From contig NZ_JALJWH010000001.1 of assembly GCF_024168825.1 (NCBI RefSeq), forward strand, positions 3,596,001 through 3,660,000: 64,000 bases of DNA. Reading direction: 5' to 3'. Within the stretch, counting starts at the first letter, position 1. Every line of letters begins with the position of its first letter. Below the pieces are notes generated by a model. That model saw only the letters and a list, made by a program, of their open reading frames with translations. It searched no databases and was not told the DNA's origin. The position numbers and the translations under genes are program-made. Below are positions 8,600 to 15,716 of the stretch, piece by piece. This DNA is from Paenarthrobacter sp. A20 (GTDB lineage Bacteria > Actinomycetota > Actinomycetes > Actinomycetales > Micrococcaceae).

Positions 8600-8875
8600 T
8601 CAGCCGGCCTCGTTCGCCGCGGCATCGGCCTCCGTGAAGGGTACGGTTTCCTTCCAAAGGCTGCGCGTTTGCAGATAGTCCTCCAGCCACTCACGGTGGT
8701 CTCCACAAGAAAGCCACACTTTGCGCCGCTCGGGGGTGTGGATGCGGGGATTGTTCCATAAGAGTTGCCACTGGGCGTCGGATCGGCAGCCCTTGCGGGA
8801 GCAGAGCGCGGGCCCGGTGGCCCGTGCGGACTCCTGGCCGGCCCCACCTGGGCCAGCAAGACTAAAAATGTTCAT
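8600..8875 (-). CDS. Small conserved Cys/His protein, unknown function
   Basis: A 91-residue protein with CSRKGC near residue 25 and SCGDH near residue 58. The spacing of these Cys/His residues suggests a small metal-binding fold. Homologous small proteins recur next to SURF1/DUF3099 genes in actinobacteria, as I remember. It overlaps the DUF3099 gene by 4 bp (ATGA) and abuts SURF1 with no gap, so the three form an operon. I cannot assign a function. A part in copper or heme handling for the oxidase is only suggested by the neighbour. Confidence 0.7.
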   Translation of the reverse strand: MNIFSLAGPGGAGQESARATGPALCSRKGCRSDAQWQLLWNNPRIHTPERRKVWLSCGDHREWLEDYLQTRSLWKETVPFTEADAAANEAG

Positions 8876-9369
8876 GAGGCCGCCCGTTCATCGCCGGATT
8901 GCCCGGCTTCGCTTGCATGACCCGTCGATGGGCCCTCTTGTTTGGTCGGTTGTTCTTCATCCACCAGCTCTCCCTGGAGCACAGTGGGCGTGGCCGACGG
9001 TTCTTCTTCAGGCTCGGTGGAACGTTCGATCTCAGGGACTGCAACGTAGTCCAGCAAGGACTCGCTGTGATCCTCGGCCTTGTCGTTGCCGTTGGCGATG
9101 ACCACGGCGATCCACGGAAGGAACACCGCCCCCGCGATGGCAATGATCTTGAACCAGCCATCCACCACGAAAATGAGGACTATGCAGACCATGCGGATGC
9201 CCATGGCCACCGCATACTTGATCATGCGCTCACGCATGTCTTCAGAGTGCGCAGCAGCCGCATCCGTGATGCTGTGGACTTCGGGGTCGCCGGAAACAGC
9301 ATCCGGCTCCCCGGGCACTTGCTGCAGGGGACTGTTTTCTCGTGTCACAACTGAATCATCACGCTCCAA
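8872..9369 (-). CDS. DUF3099 membrane protein
   Basis: A 165-residue protein whose core VHSITDAAAAHSEDMRERM followed by two membrane helices (about residues 52-70 and 74-92) is the DUF3099 signature. The C-terminal 70 residues are acidic and Pro/Ser-rich, probably disordered and cytoplasmic. The start used is TTG at 9369; a GTG at about 9348 is an alternative. It is the first gene of the DUF3099-small protein-SURF1 operon and is divergent from fabG. The function of this family is unknown. Confidence 0.8.
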   Translation of the reverse strand: MERDDSVVTRENSPLQQVPGEPDAVSGDPEVHSITDAAAAHSEDMRERMIKYAVAMGIRMVCIVLIFVVDGWFKIIAIAGAVFLPWIAVVIANGNDKAEDHSESLLDYVAVPEIERSTEPEEEPSATPTVLQGELVDEEQPTKQEGPSTGHASEAGQSGDERAAS

Positions 9370-9523
9370 AGGCCTCTATCAATTCTCTCACCAAGGCCGT
9401 AGCGACCCAAACCGCGCAACGTGATGGCTACCCACGGGTTCCAGCGGGCGGCGGATAAGATCGAGACAGGAAAATCCCTCTTCAAAGCGGCAAGCGTGTG
9501 CCGCAGAATTTCGGAGCGAAAGT

Positions 9524-10249
9524 ATGTCTGAAGCAGTATCCACCGGCCGCAGCGTCCTCATCACCGGAGGCAACCGCGGCATCGGCCTCGCCATTGCCGA
9601 ATCGTTCCTTGCCAACGGAGACAAGGTCGCCGTCACCTACCGCAGTGAAACAGACCTCCCTGAAGGCATCCTGGGCGTCAGGGCCGATGTCACGGACGAA
9701 GCATCCGTGGACGCTGCCTTCAAGATTGTCGAAGAAGCACACGGCCCCGTTGAAGTACTGGTGGCCAATGCAGGTATTACCAAGGACACACTTCTGCTGC
9801 GCATGAGCGAAGACGACTTCACCTCTGTCCTGGATACGAACCTCACCGGGGCGTTCCGCGTCATCAAGCGCGCGTCCAAGGGCATGATCCGCCTTCGCAA
9901 GGGACGTGTGGTTTTGATCTCGTCCGTCTCCGGCCTCTACGGCGCGCCTGGCCAGATCAACTACTCCGCCTCCAAAGCCGGAATGGTAGGCATTGCGAGG
10001 TCGCTGACCCGGGAACTCGGCAGCCGGGGGATTACAGCCAACGTAGTAGCGCCGGGCTTCATCAACACTGACATGACTGCTGAACTGCCGGAGGAAACCC
10101 AGAAGTCGTACCTGGCCAACGTACCTGCAGGACGCTTCGCAGAGGCCTCCGAGGTAGCAGACGTAGTTCGCTGGGTGGCCAGTGACGAAGCCGCCTACAT
10201 CTCCGGCGCCGTCATCCCGGTTGATGGCGGCCTGGGCATGGGGCACTAG
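9524..10249 (+). CDS. fabG: 3-oxoacyl-ACP reductase, FabG type (SDR)
   Basis: A 241-residue classical short-chain dehydrogenase, predicted to reduce 3-oxoacyl-ACP with NADPH in fatty-acid synthesis. It has the cofactor motif TGGNRGIG, NAG in VLVANAGITKD, the catalytic Ser in ISSVSGLYG and YSASK. The ATG is preceded by CGGAG at 8 bp. In mycobacteria the similar mabA precedes inhA. Here the next gene is a different SDR, 116 bp downstream. The 116-bp gap has an AAAGGAG ribosome site for that next gene. Confidence 0.88.
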   Translation: MSEAVSTGRSVLITGGNRGIGLAIAESFLANGDKVAVTYRSETDLPEGILGVRADVTDEASVDAAFKIVEEAHGPVEVLVANAGITKDTLLLRMSEDDFTSVLDTNLTGAFRVIKRASKGMIRLRKGRVVLISSVSGLYGAPGQINYSASKAGMVGIARSLTRELGSRGITANVVAPGFINTDMTAELPEETQKSYLANVPAGRFAEASEVADVVRWVASDEAAYISGAVIPVDGGLGMGH

Positions 10250-10365
10250 CCCACTAGGCTGCACCCCCGTTTTTGTCCGAGGCCAACAACTGAATTCATC
10301 GTTGCCGCTGGCATGATGGAAGTCGAGGCCACGGAATTTGGATGAAGTGAACAAAAGGAGCATGA

Positions 10366-11118
10366 ATGGGAACGCTGGATAACAAGACCGCCATCGTCAC
10401 GGGATCATCGCGCGGAATTGGCGCCGAAGTTGCCAAGATCCTCGCCGGCGAGGGCGCCGCCGTCGTTGTGAACTACCGGCAGAAGGCGCCCCGCGCCAAC
10501 AAGGTTGTGGCGGACATCAAGGCAGCTGGGGGTCGCGCAGCTGCGGTGGGCGCAGACCTGACCACCGATGAAGGTGTCCATGCCCTCGCCAGCACGGCCA
10601 TGGAGGAGTTCGGTTCCCTCGATATCCTGGTGCTCAACGCCTCCGGCGGTATGGAATCCGGCATGGAGGAAGGTTACGCACTCAAGCTGAACCGCGACGC
10701 GCAGGTCAACATGCTCAATGCAGCTGTTCCGCTCATGCCCGAAGGATCGCGTGTCGTCTTCGTCACCAGCCACCAGGCACACTTCGTTGAGACCGTCCCC
10801 ACGATGCCCGAATACGAGCCCGTGGCCAAGAGCAAGCGCGCCGGCGAGGATGCACTGCGTGCCCTCCTTCCCAATCTTGCGGACAAGGGCATCTCGCTGG
10901 TGATTGTTTCCGGTGACATGATCGAGGGCACCGTTACGGCGACCCTGCTGGACCGCTCCAACCCGGGAGCCATCGAAGCCCGCCGCGCCGAAGCGGGCAA
11001 GCTGTACTCAGTGGAGGAATTTGCAGCTGAGGTAGCCAAGATGGCCACCGCAGAAGTCGAATCCGGACACACCGAATACGTTGGTGGCGCCGACTACTTC
11101 GGTAAGGCTGCCGAGTAG
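10366..11118 (+). CDS. SDR-family oxidoreductase with shifted active-site Tyr/Lys
   Basis: A 250-residue Rossmann-fold protein with TGSSRGIG at residues 12-19. The usual NNAG is LNASGG, and the usual YxxxK reads YEPVAKSK, so Tyr and Lys are separated by four residues, not three. The Ser position is in FVTSHQAH. The pattern MPEYEPVAKSKRAGED appears in other actinobacterial SDRs, as I recall, so this is a subfamily trait rather than a sequencing error. The substrate is unknown. AAAGGAG lies just ahead of the ATG, and a strong terminator follows. Confidence 0.8.
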   Translation: MGTLDNKTAIVTGSSRGIGAEVAKILAGEGAAVVVNYRQKAPRANKVVADIKAAGGRAAAVGADLTTDEGVHALASTAMEEFGSLDILVLNASGGMESGMEEGYALKLNRDAQVNMLNAAVPLMPEGSRVVFVTSHQAHFVETVPTMPEYEPVAKSKRAGEDALRALLPNLADKGISLVIVSGDMIEGTVTATLLDRSNPGAIEARRAEAGKLYSVEEFAAEVAKMATAEVESGHTEYVGGADYFGKAAE

Positions 11119-11129
11119 AAGAGCCTCGA

Positions 11130-11170
11130 CAGCAGCGGCCCGGGACGAATGTCCCGGGCCGCTGCTGTTT
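11130..11170 (+). terminator. Rho-independent terminator after the SDR gene
   Basis: A perfect 17-bp stem (11130-11146 with 11151-11167) closes a GAAT loop and is followed by TTT. It ends the SDR transcript 12 bp after the stop codon. Confidence 0.85.
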
Positions 11171-11233
11171 AAGCGACAGGCCAGCCCATGGCAACGCCAT
11201 GAAATAACGATTCTCTAAATAATCACGATTTTT

Positions 11234-11247
11234 GCGTCACGAAATGG
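11234..11247. repeat. 14-bp element GCGTCACGAAATGG, copy 1
   Basis: GCGTCACGAAATGG occurs exactly here, 206 bp ahead of the orphan ABC ATPase gene, and again at 13756-13769 upstream of the roadblock gene. Just before it, ACGATT occurs at 11207-11212 and 11225-11230, 18 bp apart, in an AT-rich patch. It may be a shared regulator site. The regulator is unknown. Confidence 0.45.
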
Positions 11248-11296
11248 AGTTTCTTGTTTCACCTATTTCCGTTTTGCATTTCCGGAATTCATCTGG

Positions 11297-11326
11297 TTGA
11301 CTCTCAAAGGCGCCCCAATGAGTAAT
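11297..11326 (+). promoter_or_regulatory. Candidate promoter for the orphan ABC ATPase
   Basis: TTGACT at 11297-11302 and AGTAAT at 11321-11326 are 18 bp apart, a fair match to a vegetative promoter. Transcription from here would leave a leader of about 120 nt ahead of the TTG start at 11454. Confidence 0.4.
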
Positions 11327-11338
11327 TGTCAGCATGCT

Positions 11339-11366
11339 GCATAAACCCGCAATGGGGAGTTTATGC
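11339..11366 (+). promoter_or_regulatory. Leader hairpin 1 of the orphan ABC ATPase
   Basis: GCATAAAC at 11339-11346 pairs with GTTTATGC at 11359-11366 around a 12-nt loop. It would lie at the 5' end of the predicted leader. It could equally be a DNA operator just downstream of the promoter. Confidence 0.35.
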
Positions 11367-11416
11367 CACAGTCCACCGCCCCAGGCATGATGCTGGAAAG
11401 CTTTGCCATGAACTCT

Positions 11417-11438
11417 CAGGGGCGGCTATCGTCCCCTG
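11417..11438 (+). promoter_or_regulatory. Leader hairpin 2 just ahead of the ribosome site
   Basis: CAGGGG at 11417-11422 pairs with CCCCTG at 11433-11438. The AGGAG ribosome site begins about 5 nt later and the TTG start follows. A stem in this place could tune translation. I do not recognise a known riboswitch. Confidence 0.3.
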
Positions 11439-11453
11439 GGATTAGGAGCTTTC

Positions 11454-12956
11454 TTGGACCTGTTATTGCATGCTGAGGATATTCACGCCTCGTACGACCA
11501 GCGGCGCATCCTCAAAGGCGTTGGGCTTTCTTTGCATCGAGGCGAGATTCTGGGGTTGATCGGAACCAATGGTGCCGGCAAGTCCACCTTGATGGGCGTC
11601 TTGGCTGGATCCCACAAGCACGACCTCGGACAGATCACTCTCGCAGGGGAGATTTACGTACCGGACTCCATCGCAGAAGCGCAAGCCTGCGGAGTTGGTT
11701 TGATTCCCCAGAATTTCCGGATCGACCCCGGACTGACCATCACCGAAGCAATATTCCGCGGCACCTTCCAGTCCGGAAAGTCTCATGATGAACTCCGCGA
11801 CCAAGCGGCCGGACTGATCCGGGAAATAGGCGTCAGCATGGATCCGGATGCCACCGTCGGAACACTCATCCGTGCCGAACAGGCGCTCGTGGAAGTTATG
11901 CGCATGGTCGCCGAAGAAGCCCAGCTCGTGATCATGGATGAAGTGGCTGCTTCACTGCCGGATCATGACGTCGCCGTATTGCATCAGGTGCTAAGGATGC
12001 TGACCCGTCAAGGCCGGGCGATCATCTACATCACCCATCGCCTCGATGAAGTCAGATCCATTGCGCACCGGATTGCCGTCATGCGGGACGGCAAGGTACA
12101 CAAGACACTGGAAGCCAGCCAGACCGACGTCGGGGAACTTGCCTTCCTCCTGCTTCAAAAGGAACTGGAGAGAGTCGCCAGGCCCACAGATCCGGCGGCC
12201 GCCGACGAGGCGTTGCGGATCGCCAACCTCAGCGTGGGGGACAGGGTCCGCGATGTGACATTCAATGTGGCCAAGGGCGAAATTTTTGGCCTCGTCGGGA
12301 CCCACCGGTCCGGCGTGCACCAACTGGTTGAGGCTCTGGCAGGTGTTAGTCCAAGCACGTCAGGGCAGATCCACCTGCACGGACATCAAGTACAGATCCG
12401 GGGGATCCAGGACGCACGGCGCTTGAAGATCGGCTATTCTCCGGATGCGGCCGACGACTACGAGTACGGAGCCCGCATTGCAGACGGGCTTCAACAAGGC
12501 TCAGACGGGGGCAGTGACAGCCTCCAGGACGAGATTTCCCAGCTTCGGGGCGTGGCTGATGTTGTACACCGCATGCGCATCAACACCACCAACATTCAAG
12601 GCGCGATCTCCACACTTTCAGGAGGTGACCGCCAGAAAGTACAACTCGCCAGATGGATGTCCACCAACTGTGATGTACTCATCCTCAGCCATCCCAGCCG
12701 TGGAATCGATATCGGGGCAAAGGAGGTCGTGTACAAGATGCTCACGGAGCTCAGCAGCACTGGCGTGGCAATCATCCTCCTGTCCTCGGACCTGTCCGAA
12801 ATGGTCAGTTGGTGCCATCGGATTGGCGTCATGCGCGACGGCGAACTGGTCACCATCGAGGCCAACGCCAATACCAACGAGGATGTCCTGGTGCATCACA
12901 TGTTAGGTGTGAAGTTTGAATCGGGTAGCGCCGACGCCCGGCGCGTGAAGAACTAG
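11454..12956 (+). CDS. Orphan sugar-type ABC ATPase with two cassettes, second site degenerate
   Basis: A 500-residue RbsA/MglA-type protein. Cassette 1 keeps Walker A GTNGAGKST, but its signature is blurred (LIRAEQAL) and Walker B is IMDEVAAS (Asp162-Glu163, Val instead of Pro). Cassette 2 has an intact signature, LSGGDRQKVQLARWM, but its Walker A is the degenerate GTHRSGVHQ, and Walker B reads LILSHPSRGID, with Ser412-His413 in place of the normal Asp-Glu. Sugar importers tolerate one weak site, but loss of both Walker B acids is unusual. No permease or binding protein lies nearby, so this is not a complete sugar importer. The start is TTG, supported by AGGAG 6 bp upstream. It may energise a distant permease or act as a regulator. 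Confidence 0.85.
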   Translation: MDLLLHAEDIHASYDQRRILKGVGLSLHRGEILGLIGTNGAGKSTLMGVLAGSHKHDLGQITLAGEIYVPDSIAEAQACGVGLIPQNFRIDPGLTITEAIFRGTFQSGKSHDELRDQAAGLIREIGVSMDPDATVGTLIRAEQALVEVMRMVAEEAQLVIMDEVAASLPDHDVAVLHQVLRMLTRQGRAIIYITHRLDEVRSIAHRIAVMRDGKVHKTLEASQTDVGELAFLLLQKELERVARPTDPAAADEALRIANLSVGDRVRDVTFNVAKGEIFGLVGTHRSGVHQLVEALAGVSPSTSGQIHLHGHQVQIRGIQDARRLKIGYSPDAADDYEYGARIADGLQQGSDGGSDSLQDEISQLRGVADVVHRMRINTTNIQGAISTLSGGDRQKVQLARWMSTNCDVLILSHPSRGIDIGAKEVVYKMLTELSSTGVAIILLSSDLSEMVSWCHRIGVMRDGELVTIEANANTNEDVLVHHMLGVKFESGSADARRVKN

Positions 12957-12965
12957 CCCAACGAA

Positions 12966-13012
12966 GAAACCATAGGGGCGGCCGCACATGCTGCGGCCGC
13001 CCCTATGGTTTC
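12966..13012. terminator. Bidirectional terminator between ABC ATPase and roadblock genes
   Basis: A perfect 21-bp stem (12966-12986 with 12992-13012) surrounds a 5-nt loop. It begins with GAAAC and ends with GTTTC, so it can stop transcription from both converging genes. Confidence 0.8.
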
Positions 13013-13021
13013 GTGCAGGAA

Positions 13022-13390
13022 TCAGATGGAAACTGCCTTGGCGATGTTGCTGAGCTTGTGGCGCGCCAGGGCCAGGTTCGCGTAAGTACGGTCAAGCACC
13101 AAGTACACGAAGAGTCCCTTGGACCCTGATGAGTTCAGGACGTTGATCAGGTGATACTGGGAATCCAGCGTGATCAGGATGTCTTCGATATTGCTGTCCA
13201 ATCCAAGGTCTGCCATGGTGCGGAGCTTTGAACTCACAACGTTGGAGTTTCCTGCTGCGGCAACACCGAGGTCGAAGCCGGGGTTGCCGCCCTGGGCGAG
13301 TGCCATCCCACTGGAGTAGTCAACGATGGCCGCGCCTGTGGCGCCTTCGATGGACAGCAGTTGTTTCGTAGCTTCATCAAGCGAGCTCAT
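13022..13390 (-). CDS. Roadblock/LC7-domain protein
   Basis: A 122-residue single-domain roadblock/LC7 protein. Features are GATGAAIVDYSSGMALAQ near residue 17, a central ILITLDSQYHLINVL strand and LVLDRTYANLALARHKL at the C-terminus. Roadblock proteins of this kind dimerise and, in MglB or the mycobacterial/Streptomyces Cvn systems, control small GTPases. I see no GTPase or histidine-kinase partner in this window. I start at the ATG at 13390, which has AGGAAG 8 bp upstream. The frame stays open for 89 more codons to an ATG at 13657, and a good promoter lies just ahead of that, so a longer protein is possible. Confidence 0.75.
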   Translation of the reverse strand: MSSLDEATKQLLSIEGATGAAIVDYSSGMALAQGGNPGFDLGVAAAGNSNVVSSKLRTMADLGLDSNIEDILITLDSQYHLINVLNSSGSKGLFVYLVLDRTYANLALARHKLSNIAKAVSI

Positions 13391-13657
13391 AAGAAATTCT
13401 TCCTGTTCTGTTGTGTCATCACGGGTAGCAATGGAGTTCGCCCCGGTGCGGGACTGTTGATCCTGGAGGATTTCGTGGAGGGGAGTTGTGCGCTCCCCAT
13501 CGGAGGCCCGACTGTATTCGAACGTCTCAAATTCTTCGCGACGTTTCCACCATTTCCACGTACGCTCCGAACGGTTCACTTCCTGCCCTGCACTTCCCTC
13601 ATCCCGGACTGCCGCGTACTCCACGGATTTCCTCGTCAAGTTATTCACTTTACACAT
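13391..13657 (-). other. Possible N-terminal extension or long leader of the roadblock gene
   Basis: This stretch continues the roadblock frame for 89 codons without a stop. It would encode a hydrophilic segment rich in Glu, Arg and Trp (including TWKWWKRREEFE). Third-position GC looks lower than in neighbouring genes, and no ribosome site precedes the ATG at 13657. It could be a regulatory leader of about 300 nt. From here to serB (13658-13907) I see only the promoter and inverted repeat listed separately. Confidence 0.4.
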
Positions 13658-13703
13658 CAATTATTCATGAAGGCATGAAATCATCGCAATTTAAGCAAGG
13701 TAA

Positions 13704-13732
13704 ATAATTGCACCATCCGGAATTAGTGACAA
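13704..13732 (-). promoter_or_regulatory. Candidate promoter of the roadblock gene
   Basis: On the minus strand TTGTCA (13732-13727) and AATTAT (13709-13704) are separated by 17 bp. The -35 is a five-of-six match. Transcription would start near 13697. Confidence 0.5.
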
Positions 13733-13755
13733 TTTGATAAATAGTTCAAATTGTC
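13728..13755. promoter_or_regulatory. Inverted repeat overlapping the roadblock promoter
   Basis: GACAATTTGA at 13728-13737 and TCAAATTGTC at 13746-13755 are perfect inverted 10-mers around an 8-bp spacer. The left arm covers the -35 box of the roadblock promoter, which suggests an operator. The shared 14-mer starts immediately after the right arm. Confidence 0.5.
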
Positions 13756-13769
13756 GCGTCACGAAATGG
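13756..13769. repeat. 14-bp element GCGTCACGAAATGG, copy 2
   Basis: This is an exact second copy of the element at 11234-11247. It abuts the inverted repeat upstream of the roadblock promoter and reads on the opposite strand relative to the gene it precedes. Confidence 0.45.
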
Positions 13770-13907
13770 GCTTGGCCGTTTCTAGGCGTCGATGGGTACG
13801 CGGAAGGCGGTACCCCATTGGGCACACGAAAGTGACCGCAGCAGGGGTTGGAACCGGCGGGAAGGGAGACGAGCAGTTATCCAGACATGGTCCGGGGTGA
13901 TTCCGAG

Positions 13908-14801
13908 TCAGACGTTGGCGATATGCCGGACCGCGTCGAGGAATGGCATGTTAATCGCGGCGTCCGCAACCGCGCGAACGGCCGGTTTGGCGTTGAACGC
14001 AACGCCAATGCCGGCGGCACTGAGCATGTCGAGATCGTTGGCACCATCGCCCACCGCAATGGTGTGTTCAAGGCTGATGCCCTCGGCGGCTGCCCACTCA
14101 CGCAAGTACTTTTCCTTGGCCGCACGATCGATAACCGCACCGAGGACCTTACCGGTCAACGCGCCGTCGACAATTTCGAGTTCGTTGGCAATCCAATAAT
14201 CCAGGCCGAGTTCCTCGGCAATAGGACGGAGGATCTGGTTGAAGCCACCGGATACAACGGCAACCACATGGCCGGCATCCTTGAATGCGGACACCAGTTC
14301 TGCCGCACCGAGGCTGAGGCGCACCTCTTCTCGTACTGAGTCGACGACGTCGACCGGCAGGCCCGCAAGGACGGCCACCCGGGCGTGGAGACTCTGGGCG
14401 AAGTCCAGTTCGCCCCGCATTGCAGCCTCGGTGACTGCGGCGACTTCCTCGCGCTTGCCGGCGTGGGCTGCCAGCAGTTCGATGACTTCCTGCTGAATCA
14501 GCGTCGAATCAACATCCATGATGAGGAGCTTCCGGGATGCTTGGCGCAGGGTTTCGGGAACTATGGCCGTGTCGATTCCGGCACTGGCCGCGGCAGCCAC
14601 CTGTCGGCGGACTTCTGCCAGGTCCGTTGCCGTATCCGAACCCCCAGCGAGTCCTGCCGTGAACACACCGAAGCGATCGTCCCCGCCCTGTGATTCGGAT
14701 GACACTGCGACTCCGGCGTCGGCAAGCGCCTTCCGGACATTCTCCACAGATTCGGGGGTCAAATTCACGCCATAGCTGACTGCAGCCAAGTTCGAAGTCA
14801 T
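13908..14801 (-). CDS. serB: Phosphoserine phosphatase
   Basis: A 297-residue HAD-family enzyme for the last step of serine biosynthesis. The nucleophile motif is MDVDSTLIQQE. Motif II is VVSGGF, and motif III/IV are a Lys in AAKEKYL and GDGANDLDML. The first 90 residues form a small regulatory-looking domain, as in mycobacterial SerB-type proteins. The gene is divergent from the next ABC ATPase. Confidence 0.93.
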   Translation of the reverse strand: MTSNLAAVSYGVNLTPESVENVRKALADAGVAVSSESQGGDDRFGVFTAGLAGGSDTATDLAEVRRQVAAAASAGIDTAIVPETLRQASRKLLIMDVDSTLIQQEVIELLAAHAGKREEVAAVTEAAMRGELDFAQSLHARVAVLAGLPVDVVDSVREEVRLSLGAAELVSAFKDAGHVVAVVSGGFNQILRPIAEELGLDYWIANELEIVDGALTGKVLGAVIDRAAKEKYLREWAAAEGISLEHTIAVGDGANDLDMLSAAGIGVAFNAKPAVRAVADAAINMPFLDAVRHIANV

Positions 14802-14911
14802 GGCCTCAATCCTACTGAGGGCGCTCCGTCCATCCGAATTCGTTTCACCTCGGAATCGCAGGAAACCACCGGTTATCAGTCATGTGCATTTTTGTCCTAG
14901 TGTCTACTGCT

Positions 14912-15697
14912 ATGAGTGATGTTCTGGAATTGGCTTCCGTCAGCGTTGTCCGAGGCAAGAAGACCCTGCTGGACAAGGTCGACTGGGAGGTCAACGAAGG
15001 GGAACGCTGGGTCATCCTGGGCCCCAATGGCGCAGGGAAGACCACCCTCCTGCAGATTGCGGCCGCCCGCCTTCATCCGAGCAGTGGCAAAGCCGGGATC
15101 CTGGACGAAATCCTGGGCCGGGTGGACGTCTTTGAACTCCGCCCCCGCATTGGCCTCTCTTCAGCAGCACTTGCTACCCAGATCCCCGAGCATGAGAACG
15201 TACTGAACGTCGTGGTCACCGCCGCGTACGGGGTCACGGGCCGTTGGCGGGAAGGATACGAGCGCGACGACGAACGCCGCGCCTTTGCCCTCTTGAATGA
15301 CTGGGGGATGGGTCCTCTCTTGAACCGGACCTTTGCCACCCTGTCCGAGGGTGAGCGCAAGCGTGTGCAGATTGCCCGTGCACTCATGACGGATCCGGAA
15401 CTCCTGCTCCTGGACGAACCCGCTGCCGGCCTTGACCTGGGCGGCCGGGAGGAACTGGTCCACAAGCTTGGCGAACTCGCCAGCGACGAAGCAGCTCCTG
15501 CCATGGTCCTTGTCACCCACCACCTTGAAGAAGTGCCGCCGGGATTCACCCATGCCATGCTGCTCCGCGAAGGCGGAGTGGTGGCTGCCGGTCCCATCAA
15601 GGAAGTTCTCACCGACGAGCACCTCAGCAACACCTTCGGCCTTGCCTTGGATGTTTCGGAAAACGCCGGCCGCTACACGGCCACGGCCCGACGCTAG
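14912..15697 (+). CDS. ABC transporter ATP-binding protein, single cassette
   Basis: A 261-residue ABC ATPase with GPNGAGKTT, the slightly altered signature LSEGERKRVQIARAL, LLLDEPAAGLD and the switch His in VTHHLEEVP. This type (YlmA/ModF-like) often stands alone in actinobacteria. The ATG at 14912 is chosen over an in-frame ATG 30 bp upstream that precedes a run of hydrophobic residues unlikely to be part of the fold. Transcript and start may nearly coincide. No membrane partner of the classical type follows; the next gene is a TSUP permease. Confidence 0.82.
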   Translation: MSDVLELASVSVVRGKKTLLDKVDWEVNEGERWVILGPNGAGKTTLLQIAAARLHPSSGKAGILDEILGRVDVFELRPRIGLSSAALATQIPEHENVLNVVVTAAYGVTGRWREGYERDDERRAFALLNDWGMGPLLNRTFATLSEGERKRVQIARALMTDPELLLLDEPAAGLDLGGREELVHKLGELASDEAAPAMVLVTHHLEEVPPGFTHAMLLREGGVVAAGPIKEVLTDEHLSNTFGLALDVSENAGRYTATARR

Positions 15698-15716
15698 AGG
15701 GGCTCTGTAACTTACT

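Noticed and set aside
7709..8761. A 350-codon plus-strand open frame opposite SURF1
   Set aside because: The minus strand encodes a clear SURF1 protein, and the plus frame shows no fold or motif.
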